Shown here in pieces: positions 21,260-31,700 of a stretch of DNA of 64,000 nt. The notes under the pieces were generated by a model, which worked only from the letters and a program-made list of their open reading frames with translations, ran no database searches and was not told the origin of the DNA. Source of the DNA: Agroathelia rolfsii (taxonomy: Eukaryota > Basidiomycota > Agaricomycetes > Amylocorticiales > Amylocorticiaceae). Position 1 is the first letter of the stretch. Every line of letters starts with the position of its first letter. The position numbers were made by a program, and so were the translations under genes. The stretch is from NCBI GenBank assembly GCA_018343915.1, contig JABRWF010000005.1, positions 3,383,001 to 3,447,000 on the forward strand, given 5' to 3'.

Positions 21260-23458
21260 TTAATCCAATACTACAAGTCCATTATAAGACTCCCTTTCAA
21301 GTGTGCGCTCCATGATCATCTCCGGCGTTATCTCCTCTTTCTCTTTTTTATTCTCAGCTGACTCCTCTTCACCCTCAGCGCCAACCTTTTCCCACTCTTC
21401 TTCATTCTCCTCTTCCTCTTCGCCAAGGAAGACCTTCAACATCGAAGACGAAAATCCACTCATCAGCGCGACACCTGGCTGCTTACCCTGAACAGGGACA
21501 TTTGATTGTTTATCACCAGCCAGGTTCCAGAAGACGATCTCAGGGCAGTCGTATCCCGCTTTGGCGAATTCGCCCGCAATGCGCTCGTATGTAGTCTGCC
21601 ATGCCTTAGAGTCTCCCTCGTTGCCCCGACTCTCATCGAACTGCATATCAGAGAACACGAAGAGACGCTTGACCATGTCTTCTTTGGACACCTTATTCTC
21701 GACAGCGAGCGGCAAGAGTAAGCGAAGGAACACGGCTTCAAAGTCCGTGTTCATGCCCCAATCCGATTGAATCATCTTCTCAACGGTTTCACCTAAGGAA
21801 AAAGAAGGGTCTAGGCGCACAAATTCGGGGTTTTGAGAGAATGTGATAAAGCCGTTTGCGAATGGAGGCTTGGACACGAGGGAGAGAACGAGAGAGAGCG
21901 CCACAGCGGGCAAGATGGGCATAACATTGCTCTTCCACGTTGCGCCCTTCCATGAGCCAGAGATAGATCCCATGGAGCCGGATACATCGCATATAGCCAG
22001 GGAGTTTTCTATCGACCCTTCCTCACGAAGGCGGTCAATCAGAGTCTTCCACTGAGCCTCGACAACGCGGAGGCGTATCTGAGAAATTGCCTGATCGGCT
22101 TTGTCCTTCTTCCCACCCACCGACGTCATTGTCTGATACAATGAAAATGCAGCACCGACGAGCTCGTGTGGCATGAGTGCTGCTCCGCTCATTCCGCGCT
22201 TGCCTTGTTCAACGCCAGTCATGTACGACTCAAAACCATGCTGATCGTGCTTGTAAAAGTGTGACATGTTCCTCTGCATACATACAGAGCTGACGCGTGA
22301 GTACTTGATGGATTTCCAGTGGTTGGTAGCCATGAGTGGCTCGGGTATCGCTGTTGCTTTCCGCAGTGAGGTAAGGATCTGCCTTTGGTACCAAACGCGG
22401 AGATTATGAGTGTCCTCATGCGAGACCGAGGTTTTCAATGAGAAAGATGGCAAGGAGACGGAAGGTTGGGCATGATGAAGGAGCTGAGCAATAGCCGAGG
22501 AAAGATTAGTAACACGATCGTGCGATGCGCCAGGTGTAGGCGCCCATTTCCCTGCCAGACTCAAAGTCTGGTTAAGCTCCTGGTATTCTGAGGCGTCTCT
22601 TGAAAGAGAGGCGAGCTTCTTAAGGATTCCGATGTCTTCGAGGAGCTTGTCCGCGAATAAACGGGCTACGGCAACGTACAATGCACAAAAGCGAGGGTCC
22701 AACAGCTTTTTTTCAAGATTCGAGTGTAGTTGCTTGTTTTTGGTCTGTCGCGCCTCCTTTGCATGCACCGATTTTGGTTTCTCAGAGTCTTGATGCTCTG
22801 TCTGGGAAGTGCCAGGGATGCCTTTGCGACACTGGGAGCTTGAATTACGAGGCGGATGTAGGAAGGATGGGAACTCGCTATCTTCAATGGACAATTGATT
22901 GAGACACGCAAGGGCTACGATATTCAATAAATCTTTCCAGTACCCATGGGCCTGACTATCTCGATTCTTCCGCTTGATCACAGGTTTGACGAGCAGATGG
23001 AGGTTGGCAATGGCAGTTCGGGGATGATTTTGGTACAACCACCCGAAAGCACGATAAAACGCTTCCTTCTCAGATTTGCCGTCGTGAATACTTCGCAGGT
23101 TCCAAATGAGACGCAGTGTGAGATCTGGTGACTCTTTCCACGACGCGTTGAGAAGTTCCCCAGTATTATCACCCGAAGAGTTTGAGAGTTGATAAAACGC
23201 CCTCAGAGTAGATGATAGAGCAGATGTCGAATATGCAGCGGCGCCATTGTCTGTCAATGCACGAGCCGGAGTAGTCTCCAGTGCCTGCATCAGGGGATTT
23301 TGGGATGTAGCATCGGATTTTTTTGTATCGGAACTTGGAGGAGAAGATGGAGACCCCTGAGAAGGGAGGAGCGCATCAAGGAAGTGCGGATCATACAGCT
23401 GAGGGATGTAGGGTAGGACAACGATTTGAGAGCTAAGAGCTACCTGAGGGGGGTTCAT
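21260..23458 (-). CDS. DUF2828 protein with von Willebrand A-like domain
   Basis: Protein of 732 aa in one exon, unusual among these intron-rich neighbours. The family is found in plants, fungi and oomycetes and resembles TROVE/vWA proteins, but its role is not established. The N-terminal part (residues about 50-170) carries the DUF2828 block with ALTDNGAAAYSTS, LLNASWKESPDLTLRLIWNL and AFYRAFGWLYQNHP. The C-terminal vWA-like half has a MIDAS-type metal site (CDVSGSMGS) and a second acidic strand (VFSDMQFDES). A Glu-rich stretch near the C-terminus (LGEEEEENEEEWEKVG) is low-complexity. There is no signal peptide. It is divergently transcribed from the DUF7137 gene, sharing a spacer of about 610 bp. 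Confidence 0.88.
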   Translation of the reverse strand: MNPPQVALSSQIVVLPYIPQLYDPHFLDALLPSQGSPSSPPSSDTKKSDATSQNPLMQALETTPARALTDNGAAAYSTSALSSTLRAFYQLSNSSGDNTGELLNASWKESPDLTLRLIWNLRSIHDGKSEKEAFYRAFGWLYQNHPRTAIANLHLLVKPVIKRKNRDSQAHGYWKDLLNIVALACLNQLSIEDSEFPSFLHPPRNSSSQCRKGIPGTSQTEHQDSEKPKSVHAKEARQTKNKQLHSNLEKKLLDPRFCALYVAVARLFADKLLEDIGILKKLASLSRDASEYQELNQTLSLAGKWAPTPGASHDRVTNLSSAIAQLLHHAQPSVSLPSFSLKTSVSHEDTHNLRVWYQRQILTSLRKATAIPEPLMATNHWKSIKYSRVSSVCMQRNMSHFYKHDQHGFESYMTGVEQGKRGMSGAALMPHELVGAAFSLYQTMTSVGGKKDKADQAISQIRLRVVEAQWKTLIDRLREEGSIENSLAICDVSGSMGSISGSWKGATWKSNVMPILPAVALSLVLSLVSKPPFANGFITFSQNPEFVRLDPSFSLGETVEKMIQSDWGMNTDFEAVFLRLLLPLAVENKVSKEDMVKRLFVFSDMQFDESRGNEGDSKAWQTTYERIAGEFAKAGYDCPEIVFWNLAGDKQSNVPVQGKQPGVALMSGFSSSMLKVFLGEEEEENEEEWEKVGAEGEEESAENKKEKEEITPEMIMERTLERESYNGLVVLD

Positions 23459-24069
23459 GACTGGACGTTGGGCTCAGAAAGCAGCCACTATAGATACAAA
23501 TATTATACGGAGGCGATAAAAGTGGCCGTGGTGTGCTAAGACAGGCCATGTTGACCGTCATCGTGAGTCGATTTGTGAGCCGGCCGGGTGCCGCGAGGCA
23601 TCATATATGCATCATACTGGAGTAACATTAATCGTGAGTCATCTTGATGGTCATTCATACTCAAATGTATCGGTACAATCACTCCCTATATCTATTTTGA
23701 CTGCTTGGTACAGCATAATGCTTCCATAAACAACTATTATTTGATGTGCAAACGCTGTGATGAAGATTTGATTACACTATCGTATAGACCAACTGGCACT
23801 GACGGCATTGTTTTTGTGATCACGTGATCTTATATCATGTGACATGGCTATATCTAAAATCTTACCGAAGCTAGTGCAAATGATTGACCATTGTCACGTG
23901 AGTTTGCGTACGCCCGGGGAGACTATACCGAACTTCTAAATTCGGATTGCAATTGCAAGGTGCTTCCGACGTGACAGGTGACACATCAATAAGAATAGAT
24001 GTCACGCGACATTTCTAGTCCGTCTCACGGCCTTTCTTCAAGTGCACGCCAGCCTCACGACCAGCGACG
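23459..24069. promoter_or_regulatory. divergent promoter region between DUF2828 and DUF7137 genes
   Basis: No coding frame. It contains a 12-bp palindrome, GATCACGTGATC (23818-23829), and further CACGTG or CATGTG elements near 23837 and 23896. Such E-box-like sites bind bHLH factors in fungi; use here is inferred. Confidence 0.45.
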
Positions 24070-24818
24070 ATGAACCCAAGTCAGCCAACCCCAGCTCCTC
24101 AGAGACGACAGACTAATTCCCAAGGGAATCAATCATCCAATTCTCAATCTGGCTCTAATAACCAATCTGGCTCCCAGTCTCGTTCTGGATCGACGAATGG
24201 CACCTCGACTTCAGCCTTGGTCATTCCCCAGTCTGCCCCCGCTGGGTTGATAACGGTTACCCAACCCCCACAGACCGCAACTTCCTTCTACAAGATTGCA
24301 CCAGACGAAACTATCACCTTTGCCTGGAACTTCAGCTACGTGCTCGCTACGCCTACACACCTAACGGTATCAGCTGTTTGTGACAACGGCAACACATTCG
24401 CTGTCGGCCCCTCCAACGGTGTCATTTCTGGCAATGCAACATCCATCACTTGGGATATTTGGAGCTATAATCAGGCCAATTCGGCTACTCCCCTCGTTCC
24501 AGCTACTTATGTTCTCGAAATATGGGATGACAGAGGCCCTGGTGCCACGAGAAAGCCCGGGTATTTGTCGCCGAATAGTGCCCTTACCTTCGCCATGTAC
24601 ACACCGCAGGGTTACACCCCTCTGGCCAGCGGTAATATAGTTTCGGTTAACTCATGCATGCATTTTACTCACGGTTTCTACAAATAGGATGGCAGTGCAC
24701 CGTATGCTCTCCGGCGCTTTCGAATTATACCGCCCATCCGGCTGTGGTAGGCCTTATCGCTACTATTCTGGTCACTCTGCTGTCTGGATATGGTCTCCTG
24801 CGTAATCTTTTACGGTGA
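24070..24818 (+). CDS. DUF7137-type membrane protein
   Basis: Two exons (24070-24631, 24688-24818) give 230 aa. The N-terminal 65 residues are rich in Ser, Gln and Asn (repeated GS/NQS), a likely glycosylated or disordered stretch. Then comes an Ig-like domain typical of DUF7137 (ITVTQPPQTATSFYKIAPDE, ITFAWNFSYV, TYVLEIWDDRGPGA). After a Cys-x2-Cys pair (WQCTVC) there is one transmembrane helix (VVGLIATILVTLLSGYGLL) and a short basic end. No signal peptide follows the chosen ATG. Either the protein inserts by its C-terminal helix or a 5' exon has been missed. Function unknown. Confidence 0.75.
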
Positions 24819-25605
24819 TTGATAGTTGTATATCTAGTAGGGCCTAGGATCATGAAGGCCTCGTTACATATTTCGTTAGATATTCACAGTTGGGTTCATC
24901 TCTGGATAATATCTCCCCTCCCCCAATTTTTTTTTTTTTACTCTTTCCTTTTCCACGCAGTTCCGGACAATTCAATTACAAAAATAGTTTACCTTTTGTT
25001 AATTCTTTTTTGTCATCGCCTTTATATGGACCTTACACCACAGTTTTCAAGAATGGATAGGACAATGGACTTTTGCCTCAATAAGACTAGTAATCATAGG
25101 CGGTGCTTTAGGGCCTATGTTTTCCGTGCTAGTGATGACCATAAGAGTCGAGACCAACGTGCGATACAGTAATCGTGCGACCATTCTTATAATCAGAGAA
25201 GACTAAGATCTTCACAGCTGGAGTTGCCTAAGCTAACACCATCTTCATTACTCCACAGTATGATATTGTCTTGTTAATTGTAACTCGTGTTTGTGTTTGT
25301 CGGCGTGATGGCGGCATGGTAGGGCAACACCGCTTTGCCTATACTAAGGCTATACAACGGTCCACGAGGAGGCTGCGGTCTGATTCACGCCATTGTCAAG
25401 TATCCTAGTCTATCACTTAAATAAGCAGTGTCTTGGGGCTTGTTGTCTGGTTCTGAGCCCACTCTATCAACACACCACTAGTGACTCTACTGTGTATCGA
25501 CGCGTATATCCTAATCGCCTTCGAGTTATTCTCCGGCTGTCTCGCTCGAATCTGAAGAGATTTAATTGGATCCTGGCAACTGGGTGACCGCAGCATCTGA
25601 AAGAC
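24819..25605. other. intergenic, nothing recognised
   Basis: T-rich 3' flank of the DUF7137 gene and 5' flank of the DUF7330 gene. Open frames are short. Confidence 0.5.
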
Positions 25606-26653
25606 ATGATCATCGAAAAACCGGATAGCAAAGTACCACCCGAGGAGGAAGACGAGGCTACACATTCAGTCTACGCCAACGGCCCTGCAGCTGGAGGATC
25701 CACAATACATGCTGTATGTCGTACTTGTACCATTCAAATATTGCGCACTAACATGTGTCGCGAAAGCTAGTCTCGGTCTGAACCCCCACCGCCTGCATAT
25801 GACCCAAGCGCCCGAGCACCCTTTAGACTCCAACCCACAGCAGTTGCATCTACCAGTCAATTTAGTCGCACCAGCAGCAGTTTGGATATCTCAAATAGCG
25901 GCCTCCCACCAGTAGTAACAGTGACCGGCAATAATGCTTTCGGGCCTCCACGGAATGCCACAAACTTCCTCACAGTAGTACGCCAAAATGGACGCATCAA
26001 AGGAAGTTATGCCATCGATCCCTCTCGATTAGTTCCCGCATCTGTCCTTACACCGCTCCAGCCGGGAGAAACCGAAGCAGATCGGAGGAACGTGTTTTTG
26101 CAGACGGAAAACGGCAGCGTCTCTGTTGATCTGTGGGTAGTTGGCAATGCAGAGAAAGCACGTTCGATTGCGCCCCACGGTAAGACAAGCTTTACCTTGC
26201 GAACAGAAAACGGAAATGTTACTGCGTATTTTGTATGTATTCCAGCCTCTTCCCTGACGATAAGCTATAAGCTCACACCCTTGTTCTTTATTTCAGCACA
26301 CAGGACTACCTACAGTCCCCCGTTGCCCCCTTGATATTCGGATCTACTCGGAAAATGGCTTTCTCACCATACGCATCCCACGAACATTTCACGGTCCTCT
26401 CTCCATCTCAACTAGGATTGGGGCTGTAAGATATTCTGCGGCTGTGAAAGAAAACCTTACTCGCTTCACAACGAAAGAATCGATCCGTAAGAGTTTCCTA
26501 GGTGACTGGGAGCACTGGAAAGACGGTGAAGAATGGACGGGAGACAGCATGGTCCTAGAGACCGATATTGGTAGTGTGAAAGTGAGCTTTGAAGACGAAG
26601 CTCCGGAGCCTCCTGGGAAAGGCTTCTTCCAGACCATATTTGGTTGGATCTAA
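25606..26653 (+). CDS. DUF7330 domain protein
   Basis: Three exons (25606-25713, 25771-26232, 26297-26653) sum to 927 nt, 308 aa. The first intron ends at an AG directly before TCTCGG, with a CACTAAC branch site. The N-terminus is acidic and proline-rich (VPPEEEDEATHS, SEPPPPAYDP) and looks disordered. The core resembles the fungal DUF7330 domain: ATNFLTVVRQNGRIKGSYAI, then repeated 'ENG-V' strands (TENGSVSVDLWVVG, TENGNVTAYF, SENGFLTIRIP) that suggest a beta-helix or beta-sandwich. The end is FFQTIFGWI. No signal or membrane segment. Molecular function unknown. Confidence 0.75.
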
Positions 26654-27617
26654 TCATTTGATACGCTTTCTCGTACACCTAGTATGTTGCTTGAGCATGG
26701 GAAATAATAGGCATGTTTCAGTTTTGGTATAACTGATTATCTTATCTTTTTTTTTCTGCACTGAATGTCTACACCTACGTGATGCCAGCGTTTCAGAACA
26801 TTGTACATATACTTCTTTTTACTTCGGATTGTGCTATACTCATGAATTGTATGTTCCACTTTGCAATAGCCTCGCTGGCGCTGTGTGGGTACTGTCATTG
26901 TCAGCAAATGAATACGAGGTAGTACAATAACTCCCAATAGAACGAGGTCACAAGATACGCATACACTTCAATCAACGTGACGCACTAAAAATGATACGGT
27001 CTCGGATGCCCCTGTCAAGGACTGAAAGCCCAGATTGTAAGTAATCACTTGAAATCCGGTGGTCCGTGCCGTATGTAGGAGGTGATGGAATGGATATAAA
27101 CGTGTGCCAGCAGTGCCAGTGGTGTGAGTACTTCAAATAGATCAGTTTATCATGATATACTTTTCACTAGTAAGGGCATCCACCTATGTTCGGTCCATAA
27201 CAAAGTCGGCGTCTGCCGGTATAGTCTGGATAATAGTATTTTAGGCCCTTAGCATTATATTCCTTTATTTGAATCATGGGTTTGTGGTTCTGAGTATACC
27301 CAGTCCAAGACCGCATCGGGTTGGATACGGGCCGGGGCTGTGCGGGGTAATGAACGCCTTGAAATCTTCTGATTTGTGCTGTGTAAGCGGCATGATCATA
27401 CTGGAAAGTCAACGGTATTGTACTGGAACGTTGTCTTACATCACTCAACGTAATCGCGAGAGGGCCTCCAGCGCCACTGACGCCACTCGACCAGCGAAGA
27501 TCACGTGCCCCTGATGAACGATGAGATTTAGATCTGTCATATCGATGGGGGCATCAGTAGGCATAAAAACTCATCTCGCCCCCCTCTCCTCTACCATCAC
27601 CATCCGCACTATTCGCT
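26654..27617. other. intergenic; promoter side of cyclophilin
   Basis: A 93-codon frame at 27167-27448 (-) is rich in Tyr and Arg but has no recognisable motif and is probably not a gene. A pyrimidine-rich stretch lies just before the cyclophilin ATG. Confidence 0.4.
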
Positions 27618-28289
27618 ATGTCTAACGTCTATGTAAGCTTCGCATTTCCTTTCCATTCAACTTCAGGTTGATGATGCATTTCTACTACACAGTTTGAAAT
27701 TATCGCCAATAATCAACCCCTTGGCCGCGTCGTCTTCAAGCTCTACGACGATGTTGTGCCCAAGACCGCTAAGAACTTCCGTGAGCTAGCTACTGGACAA
27801 CACGGCTTTGGATACGAGGGCTCCACCTTCCACCGTGTTATCCCCGGCTTCATGCTTCAGGGTGGCGACTTCACTCGTGGAAACGGCACCGGTGGCAAAT
27901 CCATCTATGGCGAGAAATTCGCAGGTGAGTGTTGCATTTATATACAAAAGGAATCTTTGAAGTGCTTAGGATGAAAATAATACAGACGAGAACTTCGCCC
28001 GTAAGCACAGCAAGCCCGGTCTTCTTTCCATGGCCAACGCTGGCAAGAACACCAACGGCTCTCAGTTCTTTATTACGACTGTTATCACCTCCTGGCTCGA
28101 TGGCGCTCATGTCGTCTTTGGTGTGTTGCAATTCATGAATTTTCTTTTATATCCTAGCTTCGAACTCTTACGATTCTTCCAGGCGAAGTCGTTGAGGGCA
28201 TGGATGTCGTCAAGGCAGTCGAAGCGCTGGGTAGCGCCTCCGGTGCAACCAAACAGACAGTCAAGATCTCGAAGAGCGGCACTATCTAA
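27618..28289 (+). CDS. CPR1: cyclophilin A, peptidyl-prolyl cis-trans isomerase
   Basis: Cytosolic cyclophilin of 162 aa, catalysing prolyl isomerisation and binding cyclosporin A. Exons 27618-27632, 27693-27924, 27986-28120 and 28183-28289. Active-site residues are present: [15 protein letters not shown] (Arg, Phe, Met, Gln) and GSQFFITT, plus the tryptophan in [12 protein letters not shown] that sets cyclosporin sensitivity. The first coding exon is only 15 nt. Length and sequence are typical of the single-domain fungal enzyme, with no targeting signal. Confidence 0.96.
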
Positions 28290-29548
28290 ATCAACAACCA
28301 TCCATGAACCAACAAGTAACCCATTGTAATCATATTCCTATCATTATGTAAGACCGAGTGTGCAGCATGTACCCTGTGAATGTAATGCAACGAGGCTTTA
28401 GCTGTGATGACCTTTTACCTTATAATATACCCTATAAGGCGGTTGCATAGCCTGAGAATTTCTAGAGCTATTGGATAAAATACAACATAAATGATCTTCC
28501 CGCCTTCACTGGTAAGATGTTGGTCTGCCGAGATGGAGTACGCAACATTCCTTTGTGCCCTTCCTTCTTTGTAGTTTCTTATTCTCTCAAGTGACGCCAA
28601 CCGAGATCGGCTCATATCGCGTCTCAAAACTAGTGGGATACCAGTTTGTGGCCCATACTAAGTGGTCGTTGCAATTGCGGTCGGCTACTACCGCTGCGCG
28701 ATGAAACATCATGATTGATTGTTACGCTGTGTCGGGATGATGGATCTCACAATGAACCCTCACATTCCACCATATGTCGACCGTCAGATACACACTTACA
28801 GTAGCCCGTACTGTATTTATAGCCATATCTACAATGGTACGTATACTAGATAGCCAGCTGGACAAAGTTCATATTGTCCCAACCTGCCGATCATATCGTT
28901 TCCACTACTTTGTACTTCGATAATATCGTGATACTGCTGATACAGAACAAAAGATTAACTTTGGGCAGTCCCCAGTAGGCAGACTCAGAATTTTGGTGCG
29001 CTAGATAATGTCTAGACTAATGTATCAACAGTTAAATAAATGTACTGACACACAGTTGAAACATCCGTGCGGCTAAAGCGGATCTAGCCGCTGGAGATGC
29101 GGGATGTACATGCAACGGGGTATATAGTACGCATGCAGCTCCCAGCGCCTCAATGAAAGTAGCTATGCCAATTGGTATGTGTTAATTTTGTGTTTCATAG
29201 TTTCACTGCACGTAACTCGAGAACAGTATTCTAGGGTATAGTAGGCAGGCACATGGCATAGTATAGCATATCTTCAAACGAAATCGGGTGCATTTATGAA
29301 GGGCTTCTCCTGTGTCTCACTTTCATATCACAAAAATGAGCCTGCCGAAAATTCGGCAATCAGGCTTCCAACATAAGATTAGCTACAGCCCCTCCTGTGC
29401 ACTTGCAATGCTAAGTTCTCAATGGAGCATCAGACATCATGATAGGCCTGAGCAGATAACTGCGGGATTCGGATAGTTGCGATCATGATCATCACGCACA
29501 GAGGAACAGCTGCCTACTCAATACATATATAGCCATGTATCCGAAGCT
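28290..29548. other. 1.26-kb gene-free region
   Basis: No frame of note and no repeat recognised. Confidence 0.5.
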
Positions 29549-30890
29549 ATGAAGCTCACTTCAAGCGCAACCCCGAACACAATGCAGCTGTCCAGTGGAA
29601 CCGACTTGGCTGGAGAAGGGTCTCTCTATATTGGCATCATCCTCGCGGCAATCCTCTACGGTACGTCTCTCAAAGCGCAAGTGTTAATAGCCAAGCTTAT
29701 TTCAATATAGGCATATATGACCTAATTTTCTTCTTATCGGTGCACTACTTGCCCCGAAATGCCAACTTGCCACGCCGCGAAGAGAAATTCTTTATGATTT
29801 TCAGCTTTGTGCTGATGCTCCTGAATACGCTGGCCTTTGCAAGCACTCCTCTCATGGGACAAATGATGTGGATTGTCCACAGGGACGAAGTCGGCGGACC
29901 TCCGGAGTATTATAATAACAATGTCCACAGCGCCTGGTACATGGTTCTAGGCGGTGTCAGCCAAACTTTTACCAATTTCTTCACCAGTGCACTACTGGTA
30001 AATGCCTTGCCCCATTCATTCGTCAGACCTGTTCTCATTGTTGTATCTTAGACTTACAGATGTTATGTTATTGTCGGTAGGCGCTCAGCCATCATGCCGG
30101 CGCTAGTTTCTATGGCATTCCTGGGTAAGAGACTCCAGCCTTGTTTGAGTAGGGATCATACTCACTGCGAGCACTTAAACATACCAGTTGTGTCTATTGT
30201 AAACGACGTGCCTTCTATGTACTCCGACAAGCTTAACTTCGCATGTGTTCTAATCCTAACCGTTTCAAATGTCTTTGTGACGGGGACAATATCTTCGCAC
30301 TTGGTGTCTATGCGCAGGATTGTGGCACCGACTGTTCCTGCTCAGAGAGTTTCAAGATATCTTGGCTTTGTTGCTTTCATCATTGAAGCCTCTCCCTTGT
30401 GGACCATTTTGAGCATCTTTATATCTTCCACAAGCTTGCTGAAACACTCCTGGCCTATTGGTGCGAAGCAGATTTGGGACATTTGCGGTGTAAGTGGAAG
30501 AACACTATGATCTTCACAAGCACATCCTGACCTGAATCAATTTCACAGGCCATCGCAGCGCAACTCATCATCTACCATATCGCCGTGGGACGAGCCTGGA
30601 CCGATAAAGTAGAGCCTGAAATGAGGGGTATCATACCCTCGCCGGCCGAGGAATCTGAGGGCAAAGAAAAGCCCATGGGTGCGGCAAGGCCTGCTCGAGG
30701 TGGTCCTGGTGCTAGTCTCGTCGTATCCGACTGGCATGCAGCTACACGTGCGACTGTCTCCTTCGCAGACTTGCCGACCAACCATGAAGTTTCCCATACT
30801 TCGGACGTGGAAGGGGGCAGTACGGCATCTCGTGAAGCATTTGCTACTGATATTGGAGATGCCACCAAGGAAGTTATTATCCAATCTTGA
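29549..30890 (+). CDS. seven-helix integral membrane protein of basidiomycete type
   Basis: Five exons (29549-29660, 29711-29997, 30052-30124, 30188-30489, 30549-30890) give 371 aa. About seven hydrophobic helices are seen, for example YIGIILAAILYGIYDLIFFL, FMIFSFVLMLLNTLAFA, VLGGVSQTFTNFFTSALL and FACVLILTVSNVFVTGTI. The motif TYRCYVIVGRR after helix three is common in large Agaricomycete families of unassigned 7-TM proteins. The cytosolic tail of about 100 residues is hydrophilic and rich in Ser, Glu and Pro. An in-frame ATG at 29582 is a possible alternative start. A receptor role is only inferred from topology. Confidence 0.75.
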
Positions 30891-31700
30891 ATCTATTGAT
30901 TTTTCTTTCTTTCTCGATATTCGTTCGTTGCAGCTTTGAGCATATCGGCAAAATGAGTCTCTCCTTTCCTTGTGTGTTCATTTATTTATTGGTTTCTTTA
31001 TTTGAACCTTGTGTATGTCTACACTGTGATAATAGATTACAAATATAAATTACCCCTAGGAGCAGATACATCAAAATAGCATGGGGACTAACGGGCTATC
31101 GAGAAAATTCCCACCGAGCGAGTAAACGGTCGGAGAGTGATAATACAAGGGGGCCTGTTATTGTCTCTGTCATTTGATGACTAATCATACAACTATGATG
31201 CAGAAGCCCACGCCAACCTGAGTGTGACTTACCATCGCCTATACCAATCGAGCAGCTTGCACAAAGAGTGTGTTGACCCCGGGTCATCAGTTTTTCCGAT
31301 AGGCCTTGACGCTTTACAGCCTCTAGCATCCATACCACTGGCACCTTCTCGAAATTCCAGCTTTTTTTTTACTCAATTGGCCTTACTATCTATCAATGAT
31401 ATACCAATTTTTGCCATTGCGGCTGCCCGGGCTTATATGCGACTCGACACCTATAAAACGGCACAACTTACACACACTCGGTTATTCTGTCATGGTACAT
31501 GACAAATGTCGTAAAACCTTCATCGGCATGCGCCTACACGCACTTTGTGCTTATTCAAGTATCGCCAAATAGGCCGTTTGCTCCTTGGACTAGAAGTATA
31601 AAGTACGCATTTCGTCTACTAGTATGACTCGAGCCAGATTTGAACACCCACCTCATTGAAACTATTTAATCAGTTGCATCCATCACTGATCGATAGAACA
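30891..31700. other. intergenic, 5' flank of A-T-R reductase 1
   Basis: Nothing coding. A CTATAAAAC at about 31451 is rather far (about 250 bp) from the ATG to be a certain TATA box. Confidence 0.45.

Noticed and set aside
27167..27448. 93-codon Tyr/Arg-rich frame divergent from cyclophilin
   Set aside because: No recognisable domain or splice partners; length is within chance for this region.
31630..31660. TTCAAAT-like box reminiscent of a tRNA T-arm (minus strand)
   Set aside because: No matching acceptor stem, D-arm or anticodon arm could be found around it.
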